DNA of 64,000 bases, from assembly GCF_900115635.1 (NCBI RefSeq), contig NZ_FOXE01000020.1:1-64000 (forward strand), read 5' to 3'. Positions 50,570 to 59,199 of this stretch are shown here, piece by piece (within the stretch, counting starts at the first letter, position 1; each line of letters starts with the position of its first letter). Position numbers and translations under genes: made by a program. The notes below the pieces were generated by a model, which made no database searches, was not told where the DNA came from, and saw nothing but the letters and a program-made list of their open reading frames with translations. The DNA is from Oscillibacter sp. PC13 (GTDB taxonomy: Bacteria > Bacillota > Clostridia > Oscillospirales > Oscillospiraceae).

Positions 50570-52696
50570 ATGGATACCGGTAATAACATTCAATATCTGA
50601 TGCGGCCGTCATCAATCGCCCTTCTTGGCTGCTCTGAAAGCAATGTGGGCGGGCAGACGCTGAAGAACCTTCTCAGCAACGGATATCAGGGAAAGCTCTA
50701 TCCGGTGCATCCGAAACACGAAACAGTTTGCGGCGTGGCGTGCTATAAGAGTCTGATGGAGATTCCAGATACCGTGGACTGCTGCGTCGTTGCCCTTAGA
50801 AGTACCCTGTGTGAGGGTGCTGTGGATGAAATGAAGGAAAAAGGCGTGAAGGCTGCTGTTTTCTATGCCAGCGGCTTTTCCGAAGTAGGAAAAGAGGGTC
50901 GCGAACTGCAAAAACGCCTGACGGAAAAGCTGCGCGAATCTGGTATTGCCGCCTGCGGCCCCAACTGCCTTGGTTTTATCAATTTCCACGACAATGTCCT
51001 GCTGTACAGTGCTGCAACGGACATTTCCAGCCTGAAGGGGCCGATTGGCCTGGTTTCCCACAGCGGCTCGATCTGCATTGCGTTTCAAAGCGCCCACCGC
51101 GGGGCGGGCTTCAGCTACAACATCTCCTGCGGCAATGAGGCGGGCCTCTCTGTGCCGGATTATTTCCGCGCCATGATTGAAGACGAGCATACGGAGATCA
51201 TCGTGGGCTTCCTGGAGGCTATTCGGGATCCGGAGGGCCTGAAAGAAGTGGCAAAGCTGGCAGTAGAGCGCAATAAGCCGATTATCATCCTGAAAGTAGG
51301 CAGGTCCGAGGTTGCTCAAAAGACTGCCTCAGCGCACTCCGGCGCATTGGCCAGCCCGGCAAATGTTTCGGACGCATTCTTCAGGCAGAACCACATTCTG
51401 CAGGTGAACAGCTTTGACGAGCTCAACGAGACTTGTGAACTGCTCCTCAAGCTTAAGAATATTCCGCTGGCCGGCCCCGCGAAAGTCAGCATGACGGCCA
51501 TTTCCGGCGGGCAACTGGGCTTTTGCAGCGATGTTGCGGCGGAGCAGGGCCTGACATTTGCCAATATTGGCGAAGAGGCAAAGAGCCGTATCCGCGCGGC
51601 GCTGCCCGACTTTGCCACGGCAAAAAATCCGCTGGACGTGACAACAGCCCTGTTTGATACGGATGCCTATCAGGAGTGCGTCCGTGCACTGGCGGCTGAT
51701 GAAGAGACGGGCCTGATTATGATCTGCCAGGATTGTGAAGCAAACATGTGTGCAGACGAGATCGGGCTGTACCGACATATCGTCCAGGCGCTGTGCAAGG
51801 TGCGGGATGAAATTGACAAGCCGATGGCCGTCTTTTCGCCGCTGTCCTCCGGCCTGGTGCAGGAGTATGCGGATACATTTGCGGAACACGGTATTCCTCT
51901 GCTGCAGGGCGCTCATGAGAGCATGCGCGCGGCTGCCCTTTATTTCCAGTGGATGCAGTACCGCAAAGAGGTCGCCGAGGAGAGCAGTACGGCGTCCGAA
52001 GCGAAGGTTCCTTTTGAATTCGGCACAGACCGCAGCTTGAGCGAGCGGGCCAGTAAGGCGCTGCTGTCAGCCTATGGGATTCCCGTGGCTGCTGATATCC
52101 TGGTCAGTAGCAAGGAAGCAGCCGTGGCGGCAGCCGAGAACATTGGATATCCCGTGGTGATGAAGATTGACTCTGCGGACATCCTGCATAAAACAGAGGC
52201 TAAGGTCGTAAAGCTGGGGGTCGGTTCTGCGGAAGAGGCCGCCCGTGTCTATGACGAGCTGATGGCAAATGCCCATGCTTATAATCCCAAGGCCCGGATC
52301 AACGGCGTTTCCGTACAAGAGATGGTTGATAAGGGCGTGGAGGTCATGCTGGGCATGAAGTCGGATCCCGTATTTGGCCCCTGTGTCATGGTAGGTATTG
52401 GCGGCATTTTTGTGGAGATTTTCAAGGATATGTCTTTGCGCCTGGCTCCCGTTGATAAATCCACCGCGATGGAGATGATACAGTCACTGAAGGGAAAGAA
52501 TCTTCTTTACGGTGCGCGGGGCGCGGAGCCTGCGGATGTGGACGCGCTCTGTGACACCATCGAGAAATTCAGCCGCCTGGCCTATGATTATCAGGACCGC
52601 ATTGCGGAAATGGACATCAATCCCATCATTGTTCTGGCCGACGGGAAAGGGGTAAAGGCAGTCGATGCCCTGGTTGTTCAGCGGGAGGCAGAATGA
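50570..52696 (+). CDS. ADP-forming acyl-CoA synthetase
   Basis: The 708-aa fused enzyme has an N-terminal CoA-binding Rossmann domain (about 10-135, GCSESNVGGQTL), a central succinyl-CoA-ligase-like region with the phospho-His motif SAHSGALASPANV, and a C-terminal ATP-grasp domain (about 485-705, GYPVVMKIDSADILHKTEA). Such synthetases interconvert acyl-CoA plus ADP and carboxylic acid plus CoA plus ATP. Here it could activate the imported acid or recover ATP from the end product. GAAGG precedes the ATG. It overlaps the next gene by 4 nt. Confidence 0.9.
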   Translation: MDTGNNIQYLMRPSSIALLGCSESNVGGQTLKNLLSNGYQGKLYPVHPKHETVCGVACYKSLMEIPDTVDCCVVALRSTLCEGAVDEMKEKGVKAAVFYASGFSEVGKEGRELQKRLTEKLRESGIAACGPNCLGFINFHDNVLLYSAATDISSLKGPIGLVSHSGSICIAFQSAHRGAGFSYNISCGNEAGLSVPDYFRAMIEDEHTEIIVGFLEAIRDPEGLKEVAKLAVERNKPIIILKVGRSEVAQKTASAHSGALASPANVSDAFFRQNHILQVNSFDELNETCELLLKLKNIPLAGPAKVSMTAISGGQLGFCSDVAAEQGLTFANIGEEAKSRIRAALPDFATAKNPLDVTTALFDTDAYQECVRALAADEETGLIMICQDCEANMCADEIGLYRHIVQALCKVRDEIDKPMAVFSPLSSGLVQEYADTFAEHGIPLLQGAHESMRAAALYFQWMQYRKEVAEESSTASEAKVPFEFGTDRSLSERASKALLSAYGIPVAADILVSSKEAAVAAAENIGYPVVMKIDSADILHKTEAKVVKLGVGSAEEAARVYDELMANAHAYNPKARINGVSVQEMVDKGVEVMLGMKSDPVFGPCVMVGIGGIFVEIFKDMSLRLAPVDKSTAMEMIQSLKGKNLLYGARGAEPADVDALCDTIEKFSRLAYDYQDRIAEMDINPIIVLADGKGVKAVDALVVQREAE

Positions 52697-53697
52697 AAAC
52701 TAACTACAAGACCATTCCCAAATTAGAATTGCACCGCCATCTTGAGGGAGCGATGCGCCTCTCCACAATTCGGGAGCTGGCTTTGAAGGAGGGACTCTTG
52801 CTGCCCTATGAGGACGAGCGTGCCTTTCGTGCGGTCTTTCAGGTCAGCCCCGGAGAGGAACGGACGCTTGTGCAGTTCCTGACAAAATTCGTGTGGCTGC
52901 GCCGCTTGCTGAAAAATCGTGAGACGCTGGAACGGATTACCTTTGAGACGGTGGAGGACGCGGCATTGGATGGTACGCGGTATGTTGAAATCCGTTTTAA
53001 TTACTCCCGCCTTGCGGAAAACGGCCTGTCTGATGAGGAGATCATAGGTGGCATCTGCGATGGAGTGAAGCGTGCCGAGGAGATGTATCCCATCCGTGTA
53101 GGACTGATTTGCGGGATATCCAGAGAGCTTCCGGTGGACTGCGCCGAAAAGACGGTTGATTTTGCAATTGCTAATCAGGCAAACGGAATTGCAGCAATTG
53201 ACCTGATGAACGATGAACGGTTTCCGCCCGCGCTGTTTGGAAAGCCCTTTGCCCGCGCCCGGGAGGCAGGCCTTCATATCACTGTACACGCTGGGGAAGC
53301 CGCCGGACCGGAGAGCGTCCTTGCCGCCATCAGAGAGCTTCAGGCGGAACGGATTGGGCACGGTACACATATCCTGGAGGATCCGGAGGCACTGCGGTTG
53401 GTGGCGGAACAGAATGTGTTCGTGGAGTGCTGCCTCACCAGCAATGTCCACACAGGGGCGGTTCCAACCATGTGCGCACACCCAATGCCGGTCCTGCGTA
53501 TGAACCGAATTCCTTTTTGCTTGAATACGGATGATCCAGGCGTATCGGATATTACGCTTTCGGGAGAGTTTTCCGTTGCCAAGGAGAGCTTTGGCCTTTC
53601 GGAAGCGGAACTTCGGGACATGCAATTGACGGCTGTGGATTATATTTTCCGAGATGACTTGAAACCGTGGCTGCGCAGCGCATTATGCGGCGCATAA
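52693..53697 (+). CDS. Adenosine-deaminase-family protein
   Basis: The 334-aa metal-dependent amidohydrolase has the whole adenosine/adenine deaminase signature: ELHRHLEGAMR (metal His-x-His), HAGEAAGPESV (His and catalytic Glu), RIGHGTHI, CCLTSNVHTGAV and NTDDPGVS (catalytic Asp pair). It probably deaminates an amino group on a purine-like or related heterocycle. Its presence between a CoA synthetase and a dehydratase is unusual for purine salvage. Translation is coupled to the synthetase by ATGA overlap. Confidence 0.87.
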   Translation: MKTNYKTIPKLELHRHLEGAMRLSTIRELALKEGLLLPYEDERAFRAVFQVSPGEERTLVQFLTKFVWLRRLLKNRETLERITFETVEDAALDGTRYVEIRFNYSRLAENGLSDEEIIGGICDGVKRAEEMYPIRVGLICGISRELPVDCAEKTVDFAIANQANGIAAIDLMNDERFPPALFGKPFARAREAGLHITVHAGEAAGPESVLAAIRELQAERIGHGTHILEDPEALRLVAEQNVFVECCLTSNVHTGAVPTMCAHPMPVLRMNRIPFCLNTDDPGVSDITLSGEFSVAKESFGLSEAELRDMQLTAVDYIFRDDLKPWLRSALCGA

Positions 53698-53721
53698 CAG
53701 TTTGCAGAAGGAGTGCATGGT

Positions 53722-54897
53722 ATGAAAATTCGCGATATCAAAACGTATCCGCTGATGTACATGAAACCCTCTCCGAAGCTGCCGCGCACATTCATATTGG
53801 TGAAGGTAGAGACAGATGAGGGGATCTTCGGCTGGGGAGAGGCGAGTTCCGCCTACGGACACAGCTTTCCCATGGTGGTAAAGGAGATCATAGACGGGAC
53901 GTTCAAGAGAATTTTGGTCGGCGAGGATCCGCTGCAGATTGAGCGTCTGGTGACTAAAATGCGCACCTATATCTGGGGGTATCTTGGGTCAAACGGTGTC
54001 TCCTGCCAGGCAATTTCTGCGGTGGAGATTGCGCTCTGGGACATTTTGGGCAAGGTTGCCGGACTTCCGGTTTATAAGCTGCTTGGAGCGGATAAGGATC
54101 GGGTGAAGGTTTACGCCACCGGCGCTGCAAACTTTACGGTGGACTACGACTGGCATATGGAGTTTTTTGAGAGAAATCTCAGAGAAGGGTATACCGGTGT
54201 AAAGGTCCGTGTTGGAAAGAGCAAGGACTGGGACGAGGAGTTTGTACGGCGGGTGCGTGAGTTGGTAGGGCCCGATATCAACGTGATGATCGATGCTTAT
54301 ATGACCTACAAGCCAGATACGGCCATTGAAATGGCCAACCGGTTTGCTCCGTATAAACCCTATTTCTATGAAGAGCCGCTGTCCCAGTATGATTTGAGTT
54401 CACTTGAGCGGATCTCCCGGATCTCGCCGGTGCCCATTGCACTCGGCGAAAGAGTTTGCTCACTCTATGCGTTCAAGGAACTGGTTGAGAGAAAGATTGG
54501 AAACATTTTTCAGCCCGATGCGACAATTGTTGGAGGAATCAAGGAATGCCTGGCCGTCTGTACAATGGCGGAGGCCTTTTCCATTCCCTGCATTCCACAT
54601 ATCGGCGGCTGTGCCGCAGTGGGATATGCGGCAAATCTTCACGTGGCGCTGGCCAGCCGCAATGTCTCTATGCTGGAACTGGATGGCGCGGACTATCAGC
54701 CCATGCGTGATGAGATTTTGGTGGATCCTATCTTTGATGCCACAAACGGCGGCGTTTTGAAGGACGGGACGATTCACGCGCCGGAGAAGCCGGGCCTTGG
54801 CATTGATATCAACGAAGAGGCATTTGAAAAGTTTCCTTACACTAGGGGCATTACGTATAATGACGTGTTCCCGCAATACGGAGCGGGAATCGTATAA
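53722..54897 (+). CDS. Enolase-superfamily dehydratase/racemase, mandelate-racemase subgroup-like
   Basis: The 391-aa protein has the enolase-superfamily barrel. Metal ligands fit Asp191 (MIDAYMTY), Glu217 (FYEEPL) and Glu243 (LGERVCS). A His-Asp dyad fits Asp266 (QPDATIVGG) and His293 (IPHIGGCA). The K-x-K motif of mandelate racemase reads KVR (161-163) here, so the second base is Arg. Sugar-acid dehydratases and racemases are likely relatives; the substrate is not predictable. The start at 53722 has AAGGAG 8 nt upstream. Confidence 0.85.
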   Translation: MKIRDIKTYPLMYMKPSPKLPRTFILVKVETDEGIFGWGEASSAYGHSFPMVVKEIIDGTFKRILVGEDPLQIERLVTKMRTYIWGYLGSNGVSCQAISAVEIALWDILGKVAGLPVYKLLGADKDRVKVYATGAANFTVDYDWHMEFFERNLREGYTGVKVRVGKSKDWDEEFVRRVRELVGPDINVMIDAYMTYKPDTAIEMANRFAPYKPYFYEEPLSQYDLSSLERISRISPVPIALGERVCSLYAFKELVERKIGNIFQPDATIVGGIKECLAVCTMAEAFSIPCIPHIGGCAAVGYAANLHVALASRNVSMLELDGADYQPMRDEILVDPIFDATNGGVLKDGTIHAPEKPGLGIDINEEAFEKFPYTRGITYNDVFPQYGAGIV

Positions 54898-54908
54898 AGG
54901 AGGCTTCC

Positions 54909-55718
54909 ATGAGTTCCACAGTGTTACAGGAACGGCGGGGCAAAATCGGCATTCTGACGATGAACCGCCCCGAGAAACTGAACACGCTGAATGACGATCT
55001 GCTGATCTCCCTCTATAACGGCATCAAGGAGATGGAGGAAGACGAGAAGCTGCGCGTAATTGTGGTGCGGGCGGCTGGACGTTCGTTCTGCGCGGGTTTT
55101 GATCTCTCTCCCCGGGAAAAGCCGTTTACAACGGTAATGGATTGGCATGAACATGCGAAACTGGGCAACCGGACCTTCATGGCCTTGTGGGAGTGCAAAA
55201 AGCCAACCATTGCAGCAGTGCAGGGCTATGCCCTGGGCGGCGGCTGTGACTTGGCAATGGCCTGCGACTTCACAATTGCGGCAGATAATGCAGTTTTTGG
55301 GGAGCCGGAAATTCAATTCAGCTCCTCCACCCCGCTCGTCCAACTGCCCTGGATGACAGGCATGAAGAGAGCCAAGCAAGTTCTTCTGACCGGCGACCGC
55401 ATTGACGCGGCCATAGCTGAGCAGGCAGGGATGGTTACCAGTTTGACTCCGGCAGAAACCCTGGACGAAACCGTGATGTCCCTCGCCCAAAGGCTTGTGA
55501 AAATCCCTGTTCCCGCTATGCAGATGAACAAGGCGGCCATCAATCAGTTTTACAGGCTGAAGGGAATGTGCGAGGCGTTGGACGAGGGAGCACGAATTTT
55601 TGCTGCAGTACATATGACCAAGACTCTGGAAAACGAACAGTTTTTCGCTGTGGCCGCAAAGGAGGGGCTTGCCGCTGCATTCAAGTGGCGGGATGCGCTC
55701 TTTGCGGATGAAGGGTGA
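54909..55718 (+). CDS. Crotonase-fold protein 1 (enoyl-CoA hydratase/isomerase family)
   Basis: The 269-aa protein has the crotonase fold: RSFCAGFDLSPREKPF (first oxyanion-hole segment), KPTIAAVQGYALGGGCDLAMACD (CoA-binding and second oxyanion segment) and FGEPEIQFSSSTP. The usual hydratase Glu pair is only partly recognisable, so the reaction could be hydration, isomerisation or C-C cleavage. It is most like crotonase 2 of the same operon (shared SPREEPF/KPF, TTVxxW). AAAGGAGG precedes the ATG. Its end overlaps the ribosome site of the next gene. Confidence 0.85.
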   Translation: MSSTVLQERRGKIGILTMNRPEKLNTLNDDLLISLYNGIKEMEEDEKLRVIVVRAAGRSFCAGFDLSPREKPFTTVMDWHEHAKLGNRTFMALWECKKPTIAAVQGYALGGGCDLAMACDFTIAADNAVFGEPEIQFSSSTPLVQLPWMTGMKRAKQVLLTGDRIDAAIAEQAGMVTSLTPAETLDETVMSLAQRLVKIPVPAMQMNKAAINQFYRLKGMCEALDEGARIFAAVHMTKTLENEQFFAVAAKEGLAAAFKWRDALFADEG

Positions 55719-55723
55719 TGCGT

Positions 55724-56692
55724 ATGCGTACACGTTTAACGGAACTTTTGAACATTCGCTACCCCATTTTGCAAGGTGCGATGTATGCAATTTCCACACC
55801 CGATCTGGTCTCTGCCGTCTCCAATGCAGGCGGTGCAGGAATTTTGACGGACGCCTGGGACTTGGAACAGCTGAGAGAGAACATTCGGAAGATCAAAAAA
55901 CTTACTGATCAACCCTTCGGCGTTAATCTCAACATGGCGGGACGCTTTGCAGATCGGGTTTGGCAAAGTGCTAGGGTGATTGCAGAGGAACATGTTCCGT
56001 TTGTGACCACAGGAGCCGGTGACCCAAGACCCTATATCCCGATGCTGAAGGACGCAGGTGTGAAGGTGTTGTCCATTGCACCCAATACCCGCCTTGCCAA
56101 GCGGATGGAGGCAGCCGGCGTTGACGGCATTATTGTGGAGGGAATGGAGTCCGGCGGACATATCGGAACCATGACAACCATGTCACTGATGACGAATGTC
56201 ATTCCGGAGGTAGAAATTCCCGTGGTTGCCGCCGGAGGGATTGCAGACGGAAGAGGTCTTGCGGCTGCACTGGCGATGGGGGCGGCAGGGGTGCAGATTG
56301 GCTCCCGGTTCCTGCTGGCCAGTGAGTGCGGCTCCTTCCATCCCAAAAATGTGGCGAAGATCATTGCGGCAGATGACGAGGCCTGTATCACCATCGGAAC
56401 CACCCGCGGCAAGGGAATGCGCGGACTGCGCAGTGCTTTTTCGGAGAAATATCTGGAGATGGAACTCGCCGGTGTCCCGACGGAGGAGCTCAACAAGTTT
56501 GCGGCAAATATGACGCCGACCATTGCAAGAGAAGGCATTTCAGAGGATGGCATGAACGGCATGGTCATGGTGGGACAGAGCGTGGAACCGCTGAAGAAGG
56601 TACAGACGGCGGCAGAAATCGTGGAAGAGATCATGGCGCGGGCAGAGGAGACACTCAAAAAAATAACGAGCATGTCCTTGGAAAATGAATAA
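55724..56692 (+). CDS. Nitronate monooxygenase-family FMN protein
   Basis: The 322-aa TIM-barrel flavoprotein has PILQGAMYAISTPDLVSAVSNAGGAG at the N-terminus, ESGGHIGTM with the catalytic-type His, and the FMN-phosphate site AAGGIADGRGLAAALAMGA. It resembles nitronate monooxygenases and the related enoyl reductases (FabK type). In an anaerobe, a reductase or isomerase role is at least as likely as an oxygenase. GAAGGG lies 8 nt before the ATG at 55724. It sits between crotonases 1 and 2. Confidence 0.83.
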   Translation: MRTRLTELLNIRYPILQGAMYAISTPDLVSAVSNAGGAGILTDAWDLEQLRENIRKIKKLTDQPFGVNLNMAGRFADRVWQSARVIAEEHVPFVTTGAGDPRPYIPMLKDAGVKVLSIAPNTRLAKRMEAAGVDGIIVEGMESGGHIGTMTTMSLMTNVIPEVEIPVVAAGGIADGRGLAAALAMGAAGVQIGSRFLLASECGSFHPKNVAKIIAADDEACITIGTTRGKGMRGLRSAFSEKYLEMELAGVPTEELNKFAANMTPTIAREGISEDGMNGMVMVGQSVEPLKKVQTAAEIVEEIMARAEETLKKITSMSLENE

Positions 56693-56717
56693 AAAATCAA
56701 ATGAAAAGGAGATATGA

Positions 56718-57560
56718 ATGATGGCAAACAATATCAAAGAGATGGAGACCGTTATCGTAGAGAGGCGGGGAAAAATCGGCATTATCACCCTGAATCGTCC
56801 GGACAAGCGCAACTCTCTCACGGATACACTGCTGAATGAGATGTATGCGGCGGTTACGGAACTGGATCAGGACGAGGAGATTCGGGTACTCATTGTCAAG
56901 GGTGCAGGCAAGGCCTTCTGCGCCGGCTACGATCTCTCTCCGAGAGAGGAGCCGTTTACGACGGTGCTGCAGTGGCGCACCCACGCAAAGCATGGAAACC
57001 GTCTGATGTTCTCCATTTGGAACTGCAGAAAGCCGGTCATTGCACAGATCCAAGGCTATGCGCTGGGCGGCGGCTGTGATCTGGCCATGGTATGCGACTT
57101 TACGATTGCGGCAGAAAGCTGCATGCTGGGCGAGCCTGAGATCCAGTTCAACTCCGCGCCTCCGTTCGGCAATATTATGCCGAACCTGATTGGCATGAAG
57201 AAAACCAAGGCACTGCTTCTGACCGGCGATCGCATTTCTGCTTCCGAGGCGGAGCGCATCGGCTTGGTAACAGCTTGTGTTCCGGACGACAAGCTGGAAG
57301 AAGAGGTCATGGCGCTCGCCAAGAAGCTGGTCAAGGTGCCCGTGCCGGCGATGCGGCTGAACAAGGAGGCAATCAACCGCAATTATGAAATCAGTGGTAT
57401 GCTGGATGCTATCCACTTCAACGAGGAGATCTTTGCGGACGTGCTGATGAGCGAGACCCCGGAGGCCGCAAAGTTCTTTGAAATTCAAAATAAGGAAGGA
57501 CTTGCTGCCGCCTTCAAGTGGCGCGATGCGTTCTTTGCAGAAGAGAATCCGGAGAACTAA
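56718..57560 (+). CDS. Crotonase-fold protein 2
   Basis: The 280-aa enoyl-CoA hydratase/isomerase-family protein has KAFCAGYDLSPREEPF, KPVIAQIQGYALGGGCDLAMVCD and LGEPEIQFNSAPPFGN. It is closely related to crotonase 1, which suggests a duplication followed by specialisation. AAAAGGAG precedes the ATG pair at 56718. The reaction and substrate are unknown. Confidence 0.85.
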   Translation: MMANNIKEMETVIVERRGKIGIITLNRPDKRNSLTDTLLNEMYAAVTELDQDEEIRVLIVKGAGKAFCAGYDLSPREEPFTTVLQWRTHAKHGNRLMFSIWNCRKPVIAQIQGYALGGGCDLAMVCDFTIAAESCMLGEPEIQFNSAPPFGNIMPNLIGMKKTKALLLTGDRISASEAERIGLVTACVPDDKLEEEVMALAKKLVKVPVPAMRLNKEAINRNYEISGMLDAIHFNEEIFADVLMSETPEAAKFFEIQNKEGLAAAFKWRDAFFAEENPEN

Positions 57561-57577
57561 GACGGAGGTGATCCCCC

Positions 57578-58378
57578 GTGACATACGAAAAAATTCGCTT
57601 GGAGATCAAGGATTCTGTGGGAGTCATTACCTTTGCAACGCCCCAGAAATACAATGCGCTCAGTCATCGGGCCTATGAGGAGATCTTAGATGCGCTGGAC
57701 TCGATAAAGGAGAATGAGGAAATTGGCGCAGTCCTCTTTTGTGGTGAGGGAAAGGCGTTTTGCAGTGGATTTGACCTGGGCGAGTCCGCGGAGAATACAG
57801 ATCCCTGGCCGCACTGGGAACGTTTTTTGCATCAGCGGGAGATGATGCTGAAAATTTACAATTTTCCAAAGCCCACGGTTGCTGCTGTGCAGGGATACTG
57901 CCTGGGCGGCGGCGTGGAGTTTACGAGCCTTGTGGATTTGATCATTGCAGCGGACAATGCTAAATTCGGGGATCCGGGCCTTCGCTATTCCAATGTTCCA
58001 GCTCCTACACTTTTGTGGCTGGCAGGCACCAGACGTGCAAAGCAGTATATGCTGATGGCTGAAAACTTCGATGCAAGAGAAGCGCTGAGAATTGGATACA
58101 TCAATCGGGTGGTTCCGCTTGATGAGCTGTACGACACCGCTTTCCATACGGCAAAACGGCTGGCGGCCATGCCGATGGAAACCATGGAGGTAACAAAACG
58201 GCTCATCAATAAATCCCTGGACGGCATGGGCTTCAAAGCCTATGGTGACTGGGGCTGGGACACCTTCCACATCGCGAAAATCTCACCCACAAAACTCGGC
58301 GTGGAATTTGACACCATTGCGAAGGAAAAGGGCATGAAAGAAGCCTTCAAATGGTCCAATGCCCGGTACGAGGAGTAA
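57578..58378 (+). CDS. Crotonase-fold protein 3
   Basis: The 266-aa protein starts at GTG behind a strong GGAGGTGAT. It has KAFCSGFDLGESAENTD, KPTVAAVQGYCLGGGVEFTSLVD and FGDPGLRYSNVPAPTLLW, and a C-terminal signature GDWGWDTFHIAK. It belongs with crotonases 4 and 5, which share the FGxxxxRxS segment and the GDWGWD-type tail. The Glu that follows the second oxyanion segment in crotonases 1 and 2 (GEPE) is Asp here (GDPG). Confidence 0.85.
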   Translation: MTYEKIRLEIKDSVGVITFATPQKYNALSHRAYEEILDALDSIKENEEIGAVLFCGEGKAFCSGFDLGESAENTDPWPHWERFLHQREMMLKIYNFPKPTVAAVQGYCLGGGVEFTSLVDLIIAADNAKFGDPGLRYSNVPAPTLLWLAGTRRAKQYMLMAENFDAREALRIGYINRVVPLDELYDTAFHTAKRLAAMPMETMEVTKRLINKSLDGMGFKAYGDWGWDTFHIAKISPTKLGVEFDTIAKEKGMKEAFKWSNARYEE

Positions 58379-58387
58379 GGAGGGGCT

Positions 58388-59197
58388 ATGGAATACGCGA
58401 AATTACGCTATGAAGTCACGGATAATACGGCTATCTTCACGTTTTGCACCCCGGACAAGCTCAATGCCATGAGCATGCAGTGCTGGGAAGAGATTGGAGA
58501 CGCTTTTTCACGGGCACAGTCGGATGACTCCGTACACAGCATTTTGTTTGCAGGAGAGGGAAAAGCGTTCTGCGCGGGCTTTGATCTGGAAGAGTCCTCC
58601 GATATGAAGGAGGACGGGGCCTATTCTCACTGGCGCACAATGTCGCTTGAGCGCGAACGGATGCTGCAGCTGTGGAATACAGACAAGCCGGTTATGGCGG
58701 CTGTTCAAGGGTACTGTCTGGGCGGTGGTTTTGAACTGACCAATCTGGTGGATCTGGTTATTGCTGCTGATGACGCCGTATTTGGGGATCCTGCTATGCG
58801 GTACTCGCTTATGCCGATGCCTGCCATGCAATGGATTACGGGCATTCGTTATGCCAAGGAAAACCTCCTGCTCAGCAACTATTTCTCTGCGGAGGAAGCC
58901 TACCGTATCGGCTATGCGAATATTGTGGTGCCAAAAGAACAGCTTATGGAGACGGCGATGAACTGGGCGCACCGTTTGGCAAAACTCCCGCCTGAGACGC
59001 TGCGCTTGACAAAGCGCCTCATTAACAAAACGATCGACGGTCAGGGCTTCAGCGAGTACGGCGACTGGGGCTGGGATATGTTCCACATTGTCAAAATGAT
59101 GCCGACGGCTGTCAGCCAGGAATTCAATGCCATGGTTGCGGAAAAGGGTATGAAGGAAGCCATGCACTGGCTCAACAGCAGATATAAGGTGGTGTGA
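58388..59197 (+). CDS. Crotonase-fold protein 4
   Basis: The 269-aa protein has KAFCAGFDLEESSDMKED, KPVMAAVQGYCLGGGFELTNLVD, FGDPAMRYSLMPMPAMQW and the tail GDWGWDMFHIVK. It is closest to crotonase 3 by these segments. AAGGAGG precedes the ATG, and the gene follows crotonase 3 by 9 nt. Confidence 0.85.
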   Translation: MEYAKLRYEVTDNTAIFTFCTPDKLNAMSMQCWEEIGDAFSRAQSDDSVHSILFAGEGKAFCAGFDLEESSDMKEDGAYSHWRTMSLERERMLQLWNTDKPVMAAVQGYCLGGGFELTNLVDLVIAADDAVFGDPAMRYSLMPMPAMQWITGIRYAKENLLLSNYFSAEEAYRIGYANIVVPKEQLMETAMNWAHRLAKLPPETLRLTKRLINKTIDGQGFSEYGDWGWDMFHIVKMMPTAVSQEFNAMVAEKGMKEAMHWLNSRYKVV

Positions 59198-59199
59198 GT

